A DNA stretch of 36,040 nt from DATFEN01 sp035691285 (GTDB lineage Bacteria > Acidobacteriota > Vicinamibacteria > Fen-336), in assembly GCA_035691285.1 (NCBI GenBank), contig DASSJI010000036.1, positions 1-36,040 of the forward strand, given 5' to 3'. Both the position numbers and the translations under genes were made by a program. Each line of letters opens with the position of its first letter. Positions within the stretch are counted from its first letter, which is position 1. The notes below the pieces were generated by a model that was not told the origin of the DNA, did not search any database, and was given only the letters and a program-made list of their open reading frames with translations. Below are positions 1-8,581 of the stretch, in pieces.

Positions 1-1
1 C

Positions 2-606
<605 letters not shown>

Positions 607-607
<1 letters not shown>

Positions 608-2646
608 TGGGATTCGCCCGCGTGTTCAGGGTGTTCCGGTCTTCCGCGCTTCTCTCCGCCCTCTGCGTCCCCCTGTCTTTGTGGTGGTCCGTCCCGGCGC
701 AGGCCGCGAGCAGCAGCCGGCCCGACCGCACGCTCTACTACGAAGCCAAGGGCCTGCGGACGAGACTCGAGGGCTCGAAGACCCTGCTCGGGCGCAAGGC
801 GGAGTGGGACAGGGTCGTCCTGCGCTTCCGGACCGTCGTCGCCCGCTACCCCCAGAGCCCCTACTGCGACGATGCGCTCCTCGCGGTCGGCGACCTGTAC
901 CGGCAGATGTCGTCGCGCTTCAAGTCCACGACCTACAAGGACGCCGCCGCGCGGGCCTATCGCATGCTGGTCGCCGAGTACCCCTCGTCGAGCCTCGGCG
1001 AGGGCGCTCTCTACGCGGTCTTCGAGATGGCCGCGGAGGGCAGCGATCGGAAGCGGATCGAGGACGCGGCGAGACTCTATCTTGCCGCCTTCCCCGACTC
1101 GAAGCGCGCCGCCTCGGTCAAGGCCGCCGTGCGCCGCAAGGCGCCGGAGCAGGTCGCGACGCTGCCCTCGCCCCCGCCCCGGGGCCTGGTGCCGGTCTTC
1201 AACGTCCGCTCCTGGAGCGGCGAGAACTCAACGCGCCTCGTCGTGGACCTCGACAAGGAGGTGAAGTTCCAGAGCGACCGGATCGCCAATCCGGACCGGC
1301 TCTGGATCGACCTCGCGGGCACGCGGCTCCACCCGAACCTCACCGACCGCGTCTTCCCCGTCGGCGACGGGCTCCTCGAGCAGGTCCGAGTCGCCCAGAA
1401 TCGGGACAGCGTCGTGCGCGTCGTCCTCGACTTCAAGTCGGTCAAGGACCACCAGGTCTTCTACCTGCAGAACCCGACGCGCCTGGTCGTCGACGTGCGC
1501 GGCAACGAGCCAGAGCCCGCTCGCGTCGCGACGCGAACCACCGTCGGCGAAGAGCTCGAGATCCCCGATCTCGAGAGCGCCGAGCCGGCCGCCGAGCTGG
1601 AGCGCCAGGTGGAGGAGCGGCTCAAGGCCACGGCGCCGACGGTGTCGCCCTCGCCGACGCCGGCACCTTCGCCAGCGACGCCAGCCGCGCCCGCGCCGGC
1701 GGCGCCGTCCCCTCCCGCTCCCAGCCCATCGCCCGCAGCGACGCCTGCCCCTGGCGTGAGCGCCACGCCGACGCCCCCGCCGTCGAAGCCGTCTCCACCG
1801 CCGCCCGCCCAGGCGGCCTCGAAAGTGGCCGAGGCCACGCCCGCCCCGGTCGCGCCACCCGCCGTGAACCGAACCGGCTCGTACAGCCTCGCGCGCCAGC
1901 TCGGCCTGGGAGCGCGGCGCATCGTGATCGACCCCGGCCACGGGGGCCACGACCCGGGCACCATCGGGAGGGGCGGCCTCCAGGAGAAGGAGCTCGTGCT
2001 CGACGTCGCGCTGCGGCTAGGCCGGCTCGTGCGCGAGGAGCTCGGCGCCGAGGTCGTGATGACCCGCTCCACGGACGTCTTCATCCCCCTCGAGGAGCGC
2101 ACGGCCATCGCCAACCAGAAGGACGCCGACCTGTTCCTCTCGATCCACGCCAACTCGAGCCGCAGTCCGCGCGCGCGGGGGATCGAGACCTACTACCTGA
2201 ACTTCGCGGGAGATCCCCACGCCGAGGAGGTCGCCGCCCGCGAGAACGCCATCTCGACGGCGACCATGAAGGACCTGCAGGGGCTGCTGAAGGCGATCGC
2301 CCTGAACAGCAAGATCGACGAGAGCCGCGAGTTCGCCTCGACGGTCCACGAGTCCCTCGTCGCCAACCTCCGCCAGGGTCGCGCCCAGCTCCCGGACCGC
2401 GGCGTCAAGACCGCGCCCTTCTACGTCCTGATCGGCGCCAACATGCCGTCGATCCTGGCGGAGATCGCGTTCGTGTCGAACCCCGACGACGAGAAGCTGC
2501 TCCGCTCGAGCGGACGCCGCGAGGAGGTCGCCCGGGGGCTGCTGCGCGGCGTCAAGAGCTACCTGGATGGCCTGAACCGCGGCGGCGTGAAGTTGACCCG
2601 CGGCGGAGGGGCTCCTAGACTCGCCGGGAAGGACGCGAAGCCGTGA
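607..2646 (+). CDS. N-acetylmuramoyl-L-alanine amidase with TPR-like, AMIN and amidase_3 domains
   Basis: A periplasmic zinc amidase that cleaves the lactyl-Ala bond of peptidoglycan, probably during septum splitting. An N-terminal signal peptide ends near PAQAASS. A helical TPR/BamD-like segment (about 40-180) contains two RYP/EYP-type repeat turns. An AMIN domain (about 195-300) normally targets such enzymes to the envelope. A Pro/Ala/Ser-rich linker (about 345-425) joins it to amidase_3 (about 437-657). The zinc and catalytic residues are visible: His in DPGHGG, Glu in LQEKEL, His in SIHANS and Glu in ILAEIAF. The start is ambiguous: GTG at 604 would give a GTGA overlap with ftsK, while ATG at 607 gives TGATG. 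ATG is chosen; the difference is one residue. The TPR-like N-terminus is not found in E. coli AmiA, B or C. Confidence 0.9.
2593..2621 (+). promoter_or_regulatory. sigma70-like promoter inside the end of the amidase gene
   Basis: TTGACC (2593-2598) and TAGACT (2616-2621) are separated by exactly 17 bp, a near-consensus housekeeping promoter. Transcription would start near 2628, about 15 nt before the GTG of the small membrane protein at 2643. It lies within amidase codons, so it would act as an internal promoter. Sequence evidence only. Confidence 0.5.
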
Positions 2647-2861
2647 TCACCGATTCCCCCGTGACGTGGGTCAAGGTCGAGAAGCCGGTGTTCGACCTGC
2701 CCGGGGTGATCCTGTCGTCCCTGGGCATCGCCGGGCTGTGCGCCCTGGCCTCGATCCTCCTGGGTTCCCTGCTCGGGGCCGTCCTGATCCGCCGCGCGCG
2801 GGCGCGGCGCCTCTCCGGCCGGGCGGAGGAAGCTCTGACGCTTCGCGTCATTAGGACTTGA
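2643..2861 (+). CDS. small hydrophobic membrane protein, unknown function
   Basis: A 72-residue protein. Its GTG start overlaps the amidase stop by four bases (GTGA), and a GGAAGGA purine tract lies upstream. Residues about 18-50 form one long or two short hydrophobic helices (GVILSSLGIAGLCALASILL, then GSLLGAVLI), followed by a basic RRARARR stretch that suggests a cytoplasmic C-terminus. I recognise no family. Its position behind ftsK and the amidase hints at an envelope role, but that is only context. Its TGA stop is embedded in the TTGACA box of the next promoter. Confidence 0.6.
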   Translation: MITDSPVTWVKVEKPVFDLPGVILSSLGIAGLCALASILLGSLLGAVLIRRARARRLSGRAEEALTLRVIRT

Positions 2862-2886
2862 CACGATTGACGCACTGCGTTATATT
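2858..2886 (+). promoter_or_regulatory. consensus sigma70 promoter for phaR, apparently leaderless
   Basis: TTGACA (2858-2863) and TATATT (2881-2886) lie 17 bp apart, 11 of 12 consensus bases. The expected transcription start, 6-8 nt past the -10 box, falls on or next to the GTG start at 2893. No Shine-Dalgarno sequence fits between. The -35 hexamer contains the TGA stop of the preceding gene. Confidence 0.75.
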
Positions 2887-2892
2887 CCCTTC

Positions 2893-3516
2893 GTGGCCAG
2901 GACGGAGGGCGCGCCGGCCCGTCTCATCCGGCGCTACGAGAACCGCAAGCTCTACGACCCGAAGGCCCGGCGCTATGTGACCCTCGAGGACCTCGCGGCC
3001 ATGGTGGCCGCGGGCGAGGAGGTGCAGGTCCTCGACCAGAAGAGCGGCGAGGACCTCACGAACCTGGTGCTGGCCCAGGTCGTCCTCGAGGGGGTCAAGG
3101 AGCGCACCGCGGCCATCCCGCGCCAGGTGCTCACCCGCCTGGTGCGCTTCGGCGTGGGCGCGCCGCCGCGCGAGCCCGCGGCTCCCGCGCCGGATCTGGC
3201 CAGCCGCGCCAGGGAGGAGGCCGAGCGCATCGTCGCCTCCCTGCTCGGGCGCGGCCGCCTCACCCTGGAGGAGGCCTTGAGCCTGCGCCAGGAGATCGTG
3301 CGGTCGGTCACGAGCCTCGCGGCCGACGCGCAGCACGGCCTCGAGCACGCCCTCCACGGCCTGCTCGAGCGCGCCGAGCGCGAGGGCGGCGTCAGCCTCT
3401 CGCTCCAGGCGCTCAAGGCGAAGCTGCTGACGCTCGAGACGTACCTCGAGCCCCCGCCGCGGCCGGCCCGGAAGGCCCCGCGTCCCGAGGGCCATTCCAC
3501 GAGAAGGAGAAAGTGA
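2893..3516 (+). CDS. phaR: PhaR-type polyhydroxyalkanoate synthesis regulator
   Basis: The N-terminus (about 10-65) carries the PHB/PHA accumulation regulator DNA-binding domain: LIRRYENRKLYD, RRYVTLEDLA and VLDQKSGEDLT are hallmark segments. In this family the protein represses phasin and storage-granule genes and is released by binding nascent granules. The rest (about 95-190) is helical and Ala/Glu-rich with a phasin-like amphipathic character, ending in a basic tail. The GTG start is supported by family length and by the promoter immediately upstream, which leaves almost no 5' leader. The stop overlaps the ATG of a phasin-like gene (TGATG), the expected regulator-phasin pairing. No PHA synthase gene is present in the window, so the granule it senses could be PHA made elsewhere or a different neutral lipid. 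Confidence 0.85.
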   Translation: MARTEGAPARLIRRYENRKLYDPKARRYVTLEDLAAMVAAGEEVQVLDQKSGEDLTNLVLAQVVLEGVKERTAAIPRQVLTRLVRFGVGAPPREPAAPAPDLASRAREEAERIVASLLGRGRLTLEEALSLRQEIVRSVTSLAADAQHGLEHALHGLLERAEREGGVSLSLQALKAKLLTLETYLEPPPRPARKAPRPEGHSTRRRK

Positions 3517-3941
3517 TGGCGAAGGCGAAGTCCCGGAAGAAGGCGGCCCCGGCGCACCACGGCGCTGCGGAGGCGCTGCGCTCGGCCTGGGGGCAGGCGC
3601 AGGAGGCGCTCGCCACGGCCCAGGCCGCGGCCGAGAAGCAGGTGAAGGCGGCCTTGAAGCGCAACAAGATCGGCGGCCGCGAGGCCGCGGTCGTCCTCAA
3701 GGAACTGGGCGCCCGCTTCGAGCGGGAGCGCAAGAAGGCCCAGAAGCGCGTCGAGGCCCAGCTCGCGACGCTGCGCAGCCGCGTCACCAAGGAGGGCCGG
3801 GCGGCGGGCAGGCGGGTCGGCGAGGCGGTCGAGCAGGCCCTGGCGGCCCTCAACATCCCGAGCCGGCGCGAGGTGGCGGACTTGACGCGGAAGGTCGGCG
3901 AGCTGTCGAAAAAGATCGACGCCTTGAAGCGCCGCAAGTAG
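3516..3941 (+). CDS. phasin-like granule-associated protein
   Basis: A 141-residue, highly charged, Ala/Lys/Arg-rich helical protein. The C-terminal motif LNIPSRREVADLTRKVGELS followed by KKIDALKRRK matches the poly(hydroxyalkanoate) granule-associated family: an NIPSR-type turn leading into a leucine-zipper-like coiled coil. Such proteins coat storage inclusions and can bridge them to DNA through a basic Lys/Ala tail; here a basic stretch is also at the N-terminus. ATG at 3516 is chosen because GGAGAAA lies just upstream and its A is the last base of the phaR stop. A second protein with the same NIP motif is encoded at 8285-8581 in the facing operon. Confidence 0.75.
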   Translation: MAKAKSRKKAAPAHHGAAEALRSAWGQAQEALATAQAAAEKQVKAALKRNKIGGREAAVVLKELGARFERERKKAQKRVEAQLATLRSRVTKEGRAAGRRVGEAVEQALAALNIPSRREVADLTRKVGELSKKIDALKRRK

Positions 3942-3948
3942 CCGTCGG

Positions 3949-3978
3949 CGAGGCGGGCCTGGTTCCGGGCCCGCCTCG
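3949..3978 (+). terminator. strong GC hairpin after phaR-phasin
   Basis: An 11-bp perfect inverted repeat (arm 3949-3959 CGAGGCGGGCC, arm 3968-3978) encloses an 8-nt loop. It begins 7 nt after the phasin stop. There is no U-tract (GTTCGCC follows), so it is either an L-shaped or Rho-assisted terminator or an mRNA-stabilising hairpin. Confidence 0.55.
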
Positions 3979-4013
3979 TTCGCCTTAGACTAGCACCGGG
4001 TTCGGAGAGAGGC

Positions 4014-5189
4014 GTGGTGCTGCGCCGAGGGAGCAAGGGGAAGCGCGCCGGATCCAAGGTCGCCCTGGTGTGCGCCGGGGGCGGCATCACCGGCGCCGTC
4101 TACGAGATCGGCTGCCTGCGCGCCCTGGAGGACCTGCTCGACCGCAGCGTGCTCGACCTCGACCTCTACGTCGGGATCAGCGGCGGGGCCTTCGTCTCGT
4201 CGCTGCTCGCCAACGGCATCTCGCCCCGCGAGATGTACGACGAGGCGGCGACGGGCCGGCCCTTCGGCCTGTCCTCGGCTCCGATCTTCCGCCTCGGCCT
4301 CGGGGACCTCGCGCGCCGCTCCACGCGCGCCCCCCGGGTCCTGCGGAACGCCCTGGTCACCGCGATCACCGGAGAGGGCCGCAATCTCGCGGACCTGGGG
4401 CTGTCGCTCTTCGAGCTGCTGCCCGCGGGGCTGCTGCAGAACTCCGGGATCCAGGAGTTCCTGGCCCAGGTCTTCCGTGCCCGCGGCCGCAGCGACCGCT
4501 TCGCGGACCTGGCCCGGGAGCTGCTCCTCGTCGCAGTGGATCTGGACAGCGGCGAGGCCGTGGCGTTCGGCGACGGAGCCCATCGCGGCATCCCGATCTC
4601 CAAGGCCGTGCAGGCCTCGACCGCGCTGCCCGGCCTGTACCGGCCGGTGCGGATCGGCGGCCGCGACTACGTCGACGGCGGCGTGAAGAAGACCGCCCAC
4701 ATCAACCTCGCCATCCGCCGCGGCGCGGACCTCGTGATCTGCATCAACCCGATCGTGCCGATCCTCAACATCGGGCCCAAGGCGCCCCTGAACGGCCACC
4801 TGAGCAACAAGGGCGTCAGCTTCGTCCTCGACCAGGTGCTGCGCATCATGCTCCACGGCCGGATGCAGTACGGGATGGAGCGTTACGAGGCCGAGCACCC
4901 GGACGTGGACATCCTGCTGATCGAGCCGACCCGCGACGACATGCGCATGTTCGGCTACAACATCATGCGGATGAGCGCGCGCAAGGTCGTCGCCGAGGAC
5001 GGCTATCGGTCCGTCGTCGAGAGCTTCAAGCGGCATCGCGCCGCCTACGGCCGCATCCTGAAGCGGCACGGCATCGGCCTGGGCGACCCCTCGCGGCTGC
5101 CGGCCCGCCCGCCGCGCCACCCTCACCGCTCCCTCGTGGCACGCTCCCTGGCCAGCAGCCTGGAGCTCCTCGACGCGAAGCTGGGCTAG
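4014..5189 (+). CDS. patatin-like phospholipase / lipid acyl hydrolase
   Basis: A 391-residue protein with the full patatin signature: oxyanion loop GGGITG (22-27), nucleophile elbow GISGG with Ser56, and catalytic Asp221 in YVDGG. The family hydrolyses acyl esters of phospholipids or neutral lipids with a Ser-Asp dyad. There is no signal peptide, so it is probably cytoplasmic or membrane-peripheral. GGAGAGAGG precedes the GTG start. A TAGACT box at 3986-3991 is a possible -10, but no clear -35 was found. Its position behind a phasin gene and facing a lipid-synthesis operon suggests turnover of stored lipid; that is inference. Its stop codon directly abuts the stop codon of the converging gene, with no space for a terminator. 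Confidence 0.85.
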   Translation: MVLRRGSKGKRAGSKVALVCAGGGITGAVYEIGCLRALEDLLDRSVLDLDLYVGISGGAFVSSLLANGISPREMYDEAATGRPFGLSSAPIFRLGLGDLARRSTRAPRVLRNALVTAITGEGRNLADLGLSLFELLPAGLLQNSGIQEFLAQVFRARGRSDRFADLARELLLVAVDLDSGEAVAFGDGAHRGIPISKAVQASTALPGLYRPVRIGGRDYVDGGVKKTAHINLAIRRGADLVICINPIVPILNIGPKAPLNGHLSNKGVSFVLDQVLRIMLHGRMQYGMERYEAEHPDVDILLIEPTRDDMRMFGYNIMRMSARKVVAEDGYRSVVESFKRHRAAYGRILKRHGIGLGDPSRLPARPPRHPHRSLVARSLASSLELLDAKLG

Positions 5190-5642
5190 CTAGGGTCGGG
5201 CCTCGACGAGGCGGAAGCCGCTCATCTTCCCCTCGCCGTCGAAGAACACGACATAGACCATCTCGCCCACCGAGAAGAAGGTCGTCTCGGATGCGCGCGC
5301 GCCCGCGCTCACCACCTCGCCCTGAAGCTCCGGGGTGAAGCGGGCGGCTGCGGCGGCGAGCTCGGCCGCCGTCGTGGCGCGCGCGAGGATCCGGCCGCCT
5401 TCCCCTTCGAGCCCGGCTCTGACCTGCTCGTCCGCGGGCCTGAGCTCCAGGAGGCGCTCCAGCCGGCCCCGGTGGAACAGGGACCTGCGGTACTTGTAGC
5501 CCCACGATCCCAGAGACAGGGCCACGGCCAGGAGCAGCGCGGTCGCTGCGAGGCCCACGAGAAAGGGCACGACACGTCCGCCGCGCGGACTGCTCTCCTC
5601 CGGACCAGCCCCGTCGAGACGCGGGCCGTCGTCACCCGTCAC
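5190..5642 (-). CDS. small single-pass membrane protein, unknown function
   Basis: A 150-residue protein, last gene of the minus-strand lipid operon. GTG at 5642 is chosen because it overlaps the hydrolase stop as GTGA, the same junction used by the two preceding genes. The frame stays open further upstream, but there it reads the hydrolase out of frame. A hydrophilic N-terminus precedes one membrane helix (VVPFLVGLAATALLLAVALS). The remainder is a soluble domain with a helical section (AELAAAAARFTPELQG) and a C-terminal beta-rich part (TTFFSVGEMVYVVFFDGEG). No family is recognised. Operon position implies a role with the lipid enzymes. Confidence 0.65.
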   Translation of the reverse strand: MTGDDGPRLDGAGPEESSPRGGRVVPFLVGLAATALLLAVALSLGSWGYKYRRSLFHRGRLERLLELRPADEQVRAGLEGEGGRILARATTAAELAAAAARFTPELQGEVVSAGARASETTFFSVGEMVYVVFFDGEGKMSGFRLVEARP

Positions 5643-6289
5643 TGGCAGCGCTCGCGGATGAAGCCCGCGACCTCGTCGGGATGCGTCAGGCTCACGAGGT
5701 GTCCGGCGCCCTCCACCAGCCTGTCCGCGCGGACCCGCGACGCCGGGATCAACCGGTCCGACGCGCCGTGGATCCGCCACACGGGCGCCGCGGGCGGGGC
5801 GTCGGGCTTCCACTCGAGAATGGCCCGACAGCCCCACTTCAGGAACGACACGGGCGTGTCGAGCAGCATCTCGAACAGCAGGTCCTCCTGCTGCGGCGTG
5901 TTGCATCCGAACTTGCGGCCGAACAGGGGCCGGAGCTTCGCCGGCGCCTTGTAGACGCGGGAGGGCACGATCCGCAGCGCTCTTTCCAGGAAGCGCGCGT
6001 ACGTCGGCAGCTCGTCCGGGCTCGAGCAGCTTCCGATGAGCAGGACGCCTCGCACGGGCAGGTGGCGCGCCATCTCGATCGCCACCATCCCGCCGAACGA
6101 CACGCCGCCGACGCAGAGGTCCTCGCCAGCCCCCAGGGAGGACGCCATGCGCCTGCCGAAGCTGGCCAGGGACTCGTGCTCGAGCGGCGTCACCCAGCGA
6201 GGGACCTCGAGGCTCGGCACGGAGCGCGTCAACGCATCGAACAGGCGCGCATCGGCGCCGAGACCGGGCAGCAGGACCAGCCGCGTCAC
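5639..6289 (-). CDS. alpha/beta hydrolase (short, BioH/esterase-like)
   Basis: A 216-residue enzyme beginning directly with the first strand (TRLVLLPGLGADARLF). The catalytic triad is visible: Ser64 in the elbow GGVSFGG, Asp178 in GASDRLIP and His197 in GAGHLVSL. The family hydrolyses esters or thioesters; the substrate cannot be read from sequence. Start GTG 6289 overlaps the acyltransferase stop (GTGA). The longer open frame to 6592 is out-of-frame acyltransferase sequence and was discarded. In an operon with an acyl reductase, an acyltransferase and a phasin-like protein it may be a lipase or acyl-transfer enzyme acting on the stored lipid. Confidence 0.8.
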   Translation of the reverse strand: MTRLVLLPGLGADARLFDALTRSVPSLEVPRWVTPLEHESLASFGRRMASSLGAGEDLCVGGVSFGGMVAIEMARHLPVRGVLLIGSCSSPDELPTYARFLERALRIVPSRVYKAPAKLRPLFGRKFGCNTPQQEDLLFEMLLDTPVSFLKWGCRAILEWKPDAPPAAPVWRIHGASDRLIPASRVRADRLVEGAGHLVSLTHPDEVAGFIRERCQ

Positions 6290-7305
6290 CCGAACCAGAT
6301 CGACCGCCGGCGCGCCAGGCGTCCGTCGATCATCCGCTGCACCGCCGCCCGGACCTGCTCCGCCAGTCGATTCACGAGGATGGGATCCTCGGCAGCCTCC
6401 GGCCCGTATTCGGACATCGCCACGGGGTCCGCGAAGTCGAGGCTCCACTTGGTGGGCAACGGAACGAGGCCGAGCGGTCCGAGCAGCGGGAACGTCGGCG
6501 TTATGGGGACGTAGGGCAAGCCGAGCGGGCGACCAATCCAATCGGCCTTCCCAATCACCGGATGGATCTCCTCGGCGCCCACCACCGCGCACGGGACGAT
6601 CGGCGCGCCGGTCTTCAGCGCGAGCCGCACGAAGCCGCCGCGACCGAAGCGCGCGAGCCTGTAGCGGTCCTTGAAACGCTTTCCCACCCCCTTCACGCCC
6701 TCGGGGAACACGCCCACGAGCTCTCCCCGGCGCAGCAGCCGCTCGCCGTTCTCCTGGCTCGCGCGCACGGCGCCGCTCTTCGCGAGGAGCGGCGCGAGAA
6801 ACGGCAGGAGCGCGAACATGTCGAGCGCCAGCATCCTGCAGTCACGCCGGGCCGGGTGCTCGTGGCGCACCGCGACGTTGATCATCAGCCCGTCGTACGG
6901 CAGCACGCCGGAGTGGTTGGCGACCACGAGCCCCGCCCCTTCGCTCGGGACGTGCTCCAGACCCGTGGTCTCGACACGCCACCACACCGTGTAGAGGAAC
7001 TCGAAGAACGGCCGCAGCGTCTCGGTGAACTTCCGGTCGAATCCGAAGTCGTCGACCTCCTCCGAGTGCCAGGAGAAGTAGAACGCGGCCCAGGCCCGCG
7101 CCACCGTGTCCCAGTCCACGCCGCGCAGGCCCTCCTGGAAGAGGCGGGCCAGGGCCACGAGCAATCCCTCGCGCCCCGCGGCGCGTCCCTCGGTCTCCAG
7201 CAGGCGGAGCCGGTCCTCGAGTGCGCGAACCTGCTCGCGCAACCGTTCGGTCTCTGGCGCGGGGGCGCGCCGCCCGATCGGCACGACCTTCGCGGCCTCG
7301 CTCAC
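6286..7305 (-). CDS. LPLAT-family acyltransferase (PlsC / MGAT-like)
   Basis: A 339-residue protein with a predicted coiled coil at about 18-45. The acyltransferase domain has NHSGVLPYD, the NHx4D-type catalytic motif with His131 and Asp138, and the FPEG motif at about 200-203 (VFPEGVKGVGK). The region around residues 75-110 (FYFSWHSEEVDDFG, FFEFLYTVWWRVE) and the C-terminus (RMIDGRL, RRSIWFG) look more like the monoacylglycerol/diacylglycerol-type branch than canonical PlsC. It should esterify an acyl group from acyl-CoA or acyl-ACP onto a hydroxyl acceptor at the membrane. Start GTG 7305 overlaps the SDR stop (GTGA), excluding the longer frame to 7440. Together with the upstream fatty-acyl-reductase-like gene it could make a wax ester, triacylglycerol or ether-lipid type product; the product is inference. 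Confidence 0.85.
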   Translation of the reverse strand: MSEAAKVVPIGRRAPAPETERLREQVRALEDRLRLLETEGRAAGREGLLVALARLFQEGLRGVDWDTVARAWAAFYFSWHSEEVDDFGFDRKFTETLRPFFEFLYTVWWRVETTGLEHVPSEGAGLVVANHSGVLPYDGLMINVAVRHEHPARRDCRMLALDMFALLPFLAPLLAKSGAVRASQENGERLLRRGELVGVFPEGVKGVGKRFKDRYRLARFGRGGFVRLALKTGAPIVPCAVVGAEEIHPVIGKADWIGRPLGLPYVPITPTFPLLGPLGLVPLPTKWSLDFADPVAMSEYGPEAAEDPILVNRLAEQVRAAVQRMIDGRLARRRSIWFG

Positions 7306-8285
7306 GCGGTCGCCTCCCTCACCCCCGCTTCGGCCGCCTCGGGGTGCCGGTACCGGAGATAGGCGAGGAGCGCCTCGCGGCTGCTGTGGCGAGCCCGGAA
7401 CCCCAGTTCCCGCTCGGCCCGGGCGCCGTCGGCGACCCACGGGTAGCGCACGTAGTCGAGGAGGCCGGCGGGCGCTTCGGACACGCCGGCGGCCCAGAGC
7501 GCTTCGCTCAGGATGTAGGCCAGCGGATGCGGCACCGGCAGCGGCACCTTGGCCGCGAGGTGCAGCGCTGCGCCCAGCGGCATCGGAGCCCGCGGAACGA
7601 CGTTGAACGCGCCGCGCACCTCGCGGGCGAGAGCCAGCACGGCGGCCTCGAGGGCGTCGTCGGGGTGCAGCATCTGCAGCAGCGGATCGAAACCCATGAG
7701 CATCGGGACGACCCGCTTGTCGAGGATGCGGGTGTAGAACGTGCGCACCTGCGGGCCGAGGAGCGGCGCGAAGCGCAGCACGGCGATCGCCATCTCCGGG
7801 TAGCGCCGCGCGAAGGACGCCGCGTGCTGCTCGGCCTCGAGCTTGTCCCGCACCCAGCCCACGGACGCGTTCGGCAGCAGCGGCCGATCCTCGTCGAGGA
7901 AGCTCGGGTTCTGGCCCCGCGCCCCGTAGACCGCCGTGAAGGACCGCACGACCACCCGCCGCACGCCCGCCGCCGCGGCCGCCGCGAAGAGCGACAGCGT
8001 CCCGATCGACTCCAGCTCGTGGGCGAAGACCTGGTCCCGGCGCGGGTTGGTGAGGAAGGCGAAGTGGACGAGGGTCTCCGCCTCCTCCTCGCGCAGCGCG
8101 GCGAGCAGGCTCGCGTCCGCGGCGGGCTGCGTGAAGTCCAGCGCGCGGTGCCGCACGCCGAGGGCAGGCGGAGGGTCGGCCACGTCGAGCACGACGATCC
8201 CGTCGGGGTCCCGCGTCTCGACGAGCCGGCGCAGCAGACGCCCGCCGAGGAACGACGCCGCGCCCGTGAGGGCGATGCGGCCCAT
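7302..8285 (-). CDS. SDR / NAD-dependent epimerase-like protein with altered active site
   Basis: A 327-residue extended SDR protein. The nucleotide-binding loop TGAASFLG (about 7-14) and the acidic end of strand 2 (VVLDVAD) suggest NAD(H) binding. The VVRSFTAVYG strand is normal. Where the YxxxK catalytic motif is expected the sequence reads W-V-R-D-K (Trp144, Lys148), so the usual Tyr is replaced. It may act differently or be regulatory. ATG 8285 overlaps the upstream phasin-like stop (TGATG) and is preferred over GTG 8288. The gene is third in the lipid operon. A role as a hydroxyacyl or ketoacyl reductase would fit but is unproven. Confidence 0.8.
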   Translation of the reverse strand: MGRIALTGAASFLGGRLLRRLVETRDPDGIVVLDVADPPPALGVRHRALDFTQPAADASLLAALREEEAETLVHFAFLTNPRRDQVFAHELESIGTLSLFAAAAAAGVRRVVVRSFTAVYGARGQNPSFLDEDRPLLPNASVGWVRDKLEAEQHAASFARRYPEMAIAVLRFAPLLGPQVRTFYTRILDKRVVPMLMGFDPLLQMLHPDDALEAAVLALAREVRGAFNVVPRAPMPLGAALHLAAKVPLPVPHPLAYILSEALWAAGVSEAPAGLLDYVRYPWVADGARAERELGFRARHSSREALLAYLRYRHPEAAEAGVREATA

Positions 8286-8581
8286 CACGCCTTCTTGCGG
8301 CTCCGCGCCGGCGCGGCCTTCTTCTTCTGCGCGGACTTCACGGCCTCGAGCTCCCCCTCAAGGGCCTCGATACGGCGCAGCGCCTTCTTGAACTCCTCCC
8401 GCGTCGGAATGTTCATCGTCTTCAGCGCCCGGGCGGCCGCCGCGTCGAGCCGCTCCTTGCCCTGGTAGGCGGTCTGCACCGCCTTCACGAACTGGGGGTT
8501 CTTCATCAGCTCGGTCGACACCTGCGTGAACACCCGCTCCCCTCGCGCCTTCAGCCTATCGAACAGGCTCTCGTCGCTCAT
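8285..8581 (-). CDS. second phasin-like granule-associated protein
   Basis: A 98-residue charged helical protein. Its MNIPTREEF turn followed by a heptad-like helix (ALRRIEALEGELEAVKSA) and a Lys/Ala/Arg tail (QKKKAAPARSRKKA) is the same architecture as the protein at 3516-3941 and the PHA granule-associated family. The N-terminal part (FTQVSTELMKNPQFVKAVQT) resembles phasin helices. ATG 8581 overlaps the upstream reductase stop by ATGA. The longer frame to 9142 is antisense-type reading of the reductase and was discarded. Translational coupling between an acyl-reductase-like enzyme and a granule-coat protein suggests the operon product is packaged in an inclusion. Confidence 0.7.
   Translation of the reverse strand: MSDESLFDRLKARGERVFTQVSTELMKNPQFVKAVQTAYQGKERLDAAAARALKTMNIPTREEFKKALRRIEALEGELEAVKSAQKKKAAPARSRKKA

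Noticed and set aside
1650..1860. Apparent repeat region rich in CCG/GCG
   Set aside because: It encodes the Pro/Ala linker of the amidase. There is no regular unit, so it is neither CRISPR nor a tandem repeat array.
681..2618. Long open frame overlapping the amidase in another frame
   Set aside because: Arg/Pro/Gly-rich shadow typical of high-GC DNA. The amidase frame carries all domain motifs.
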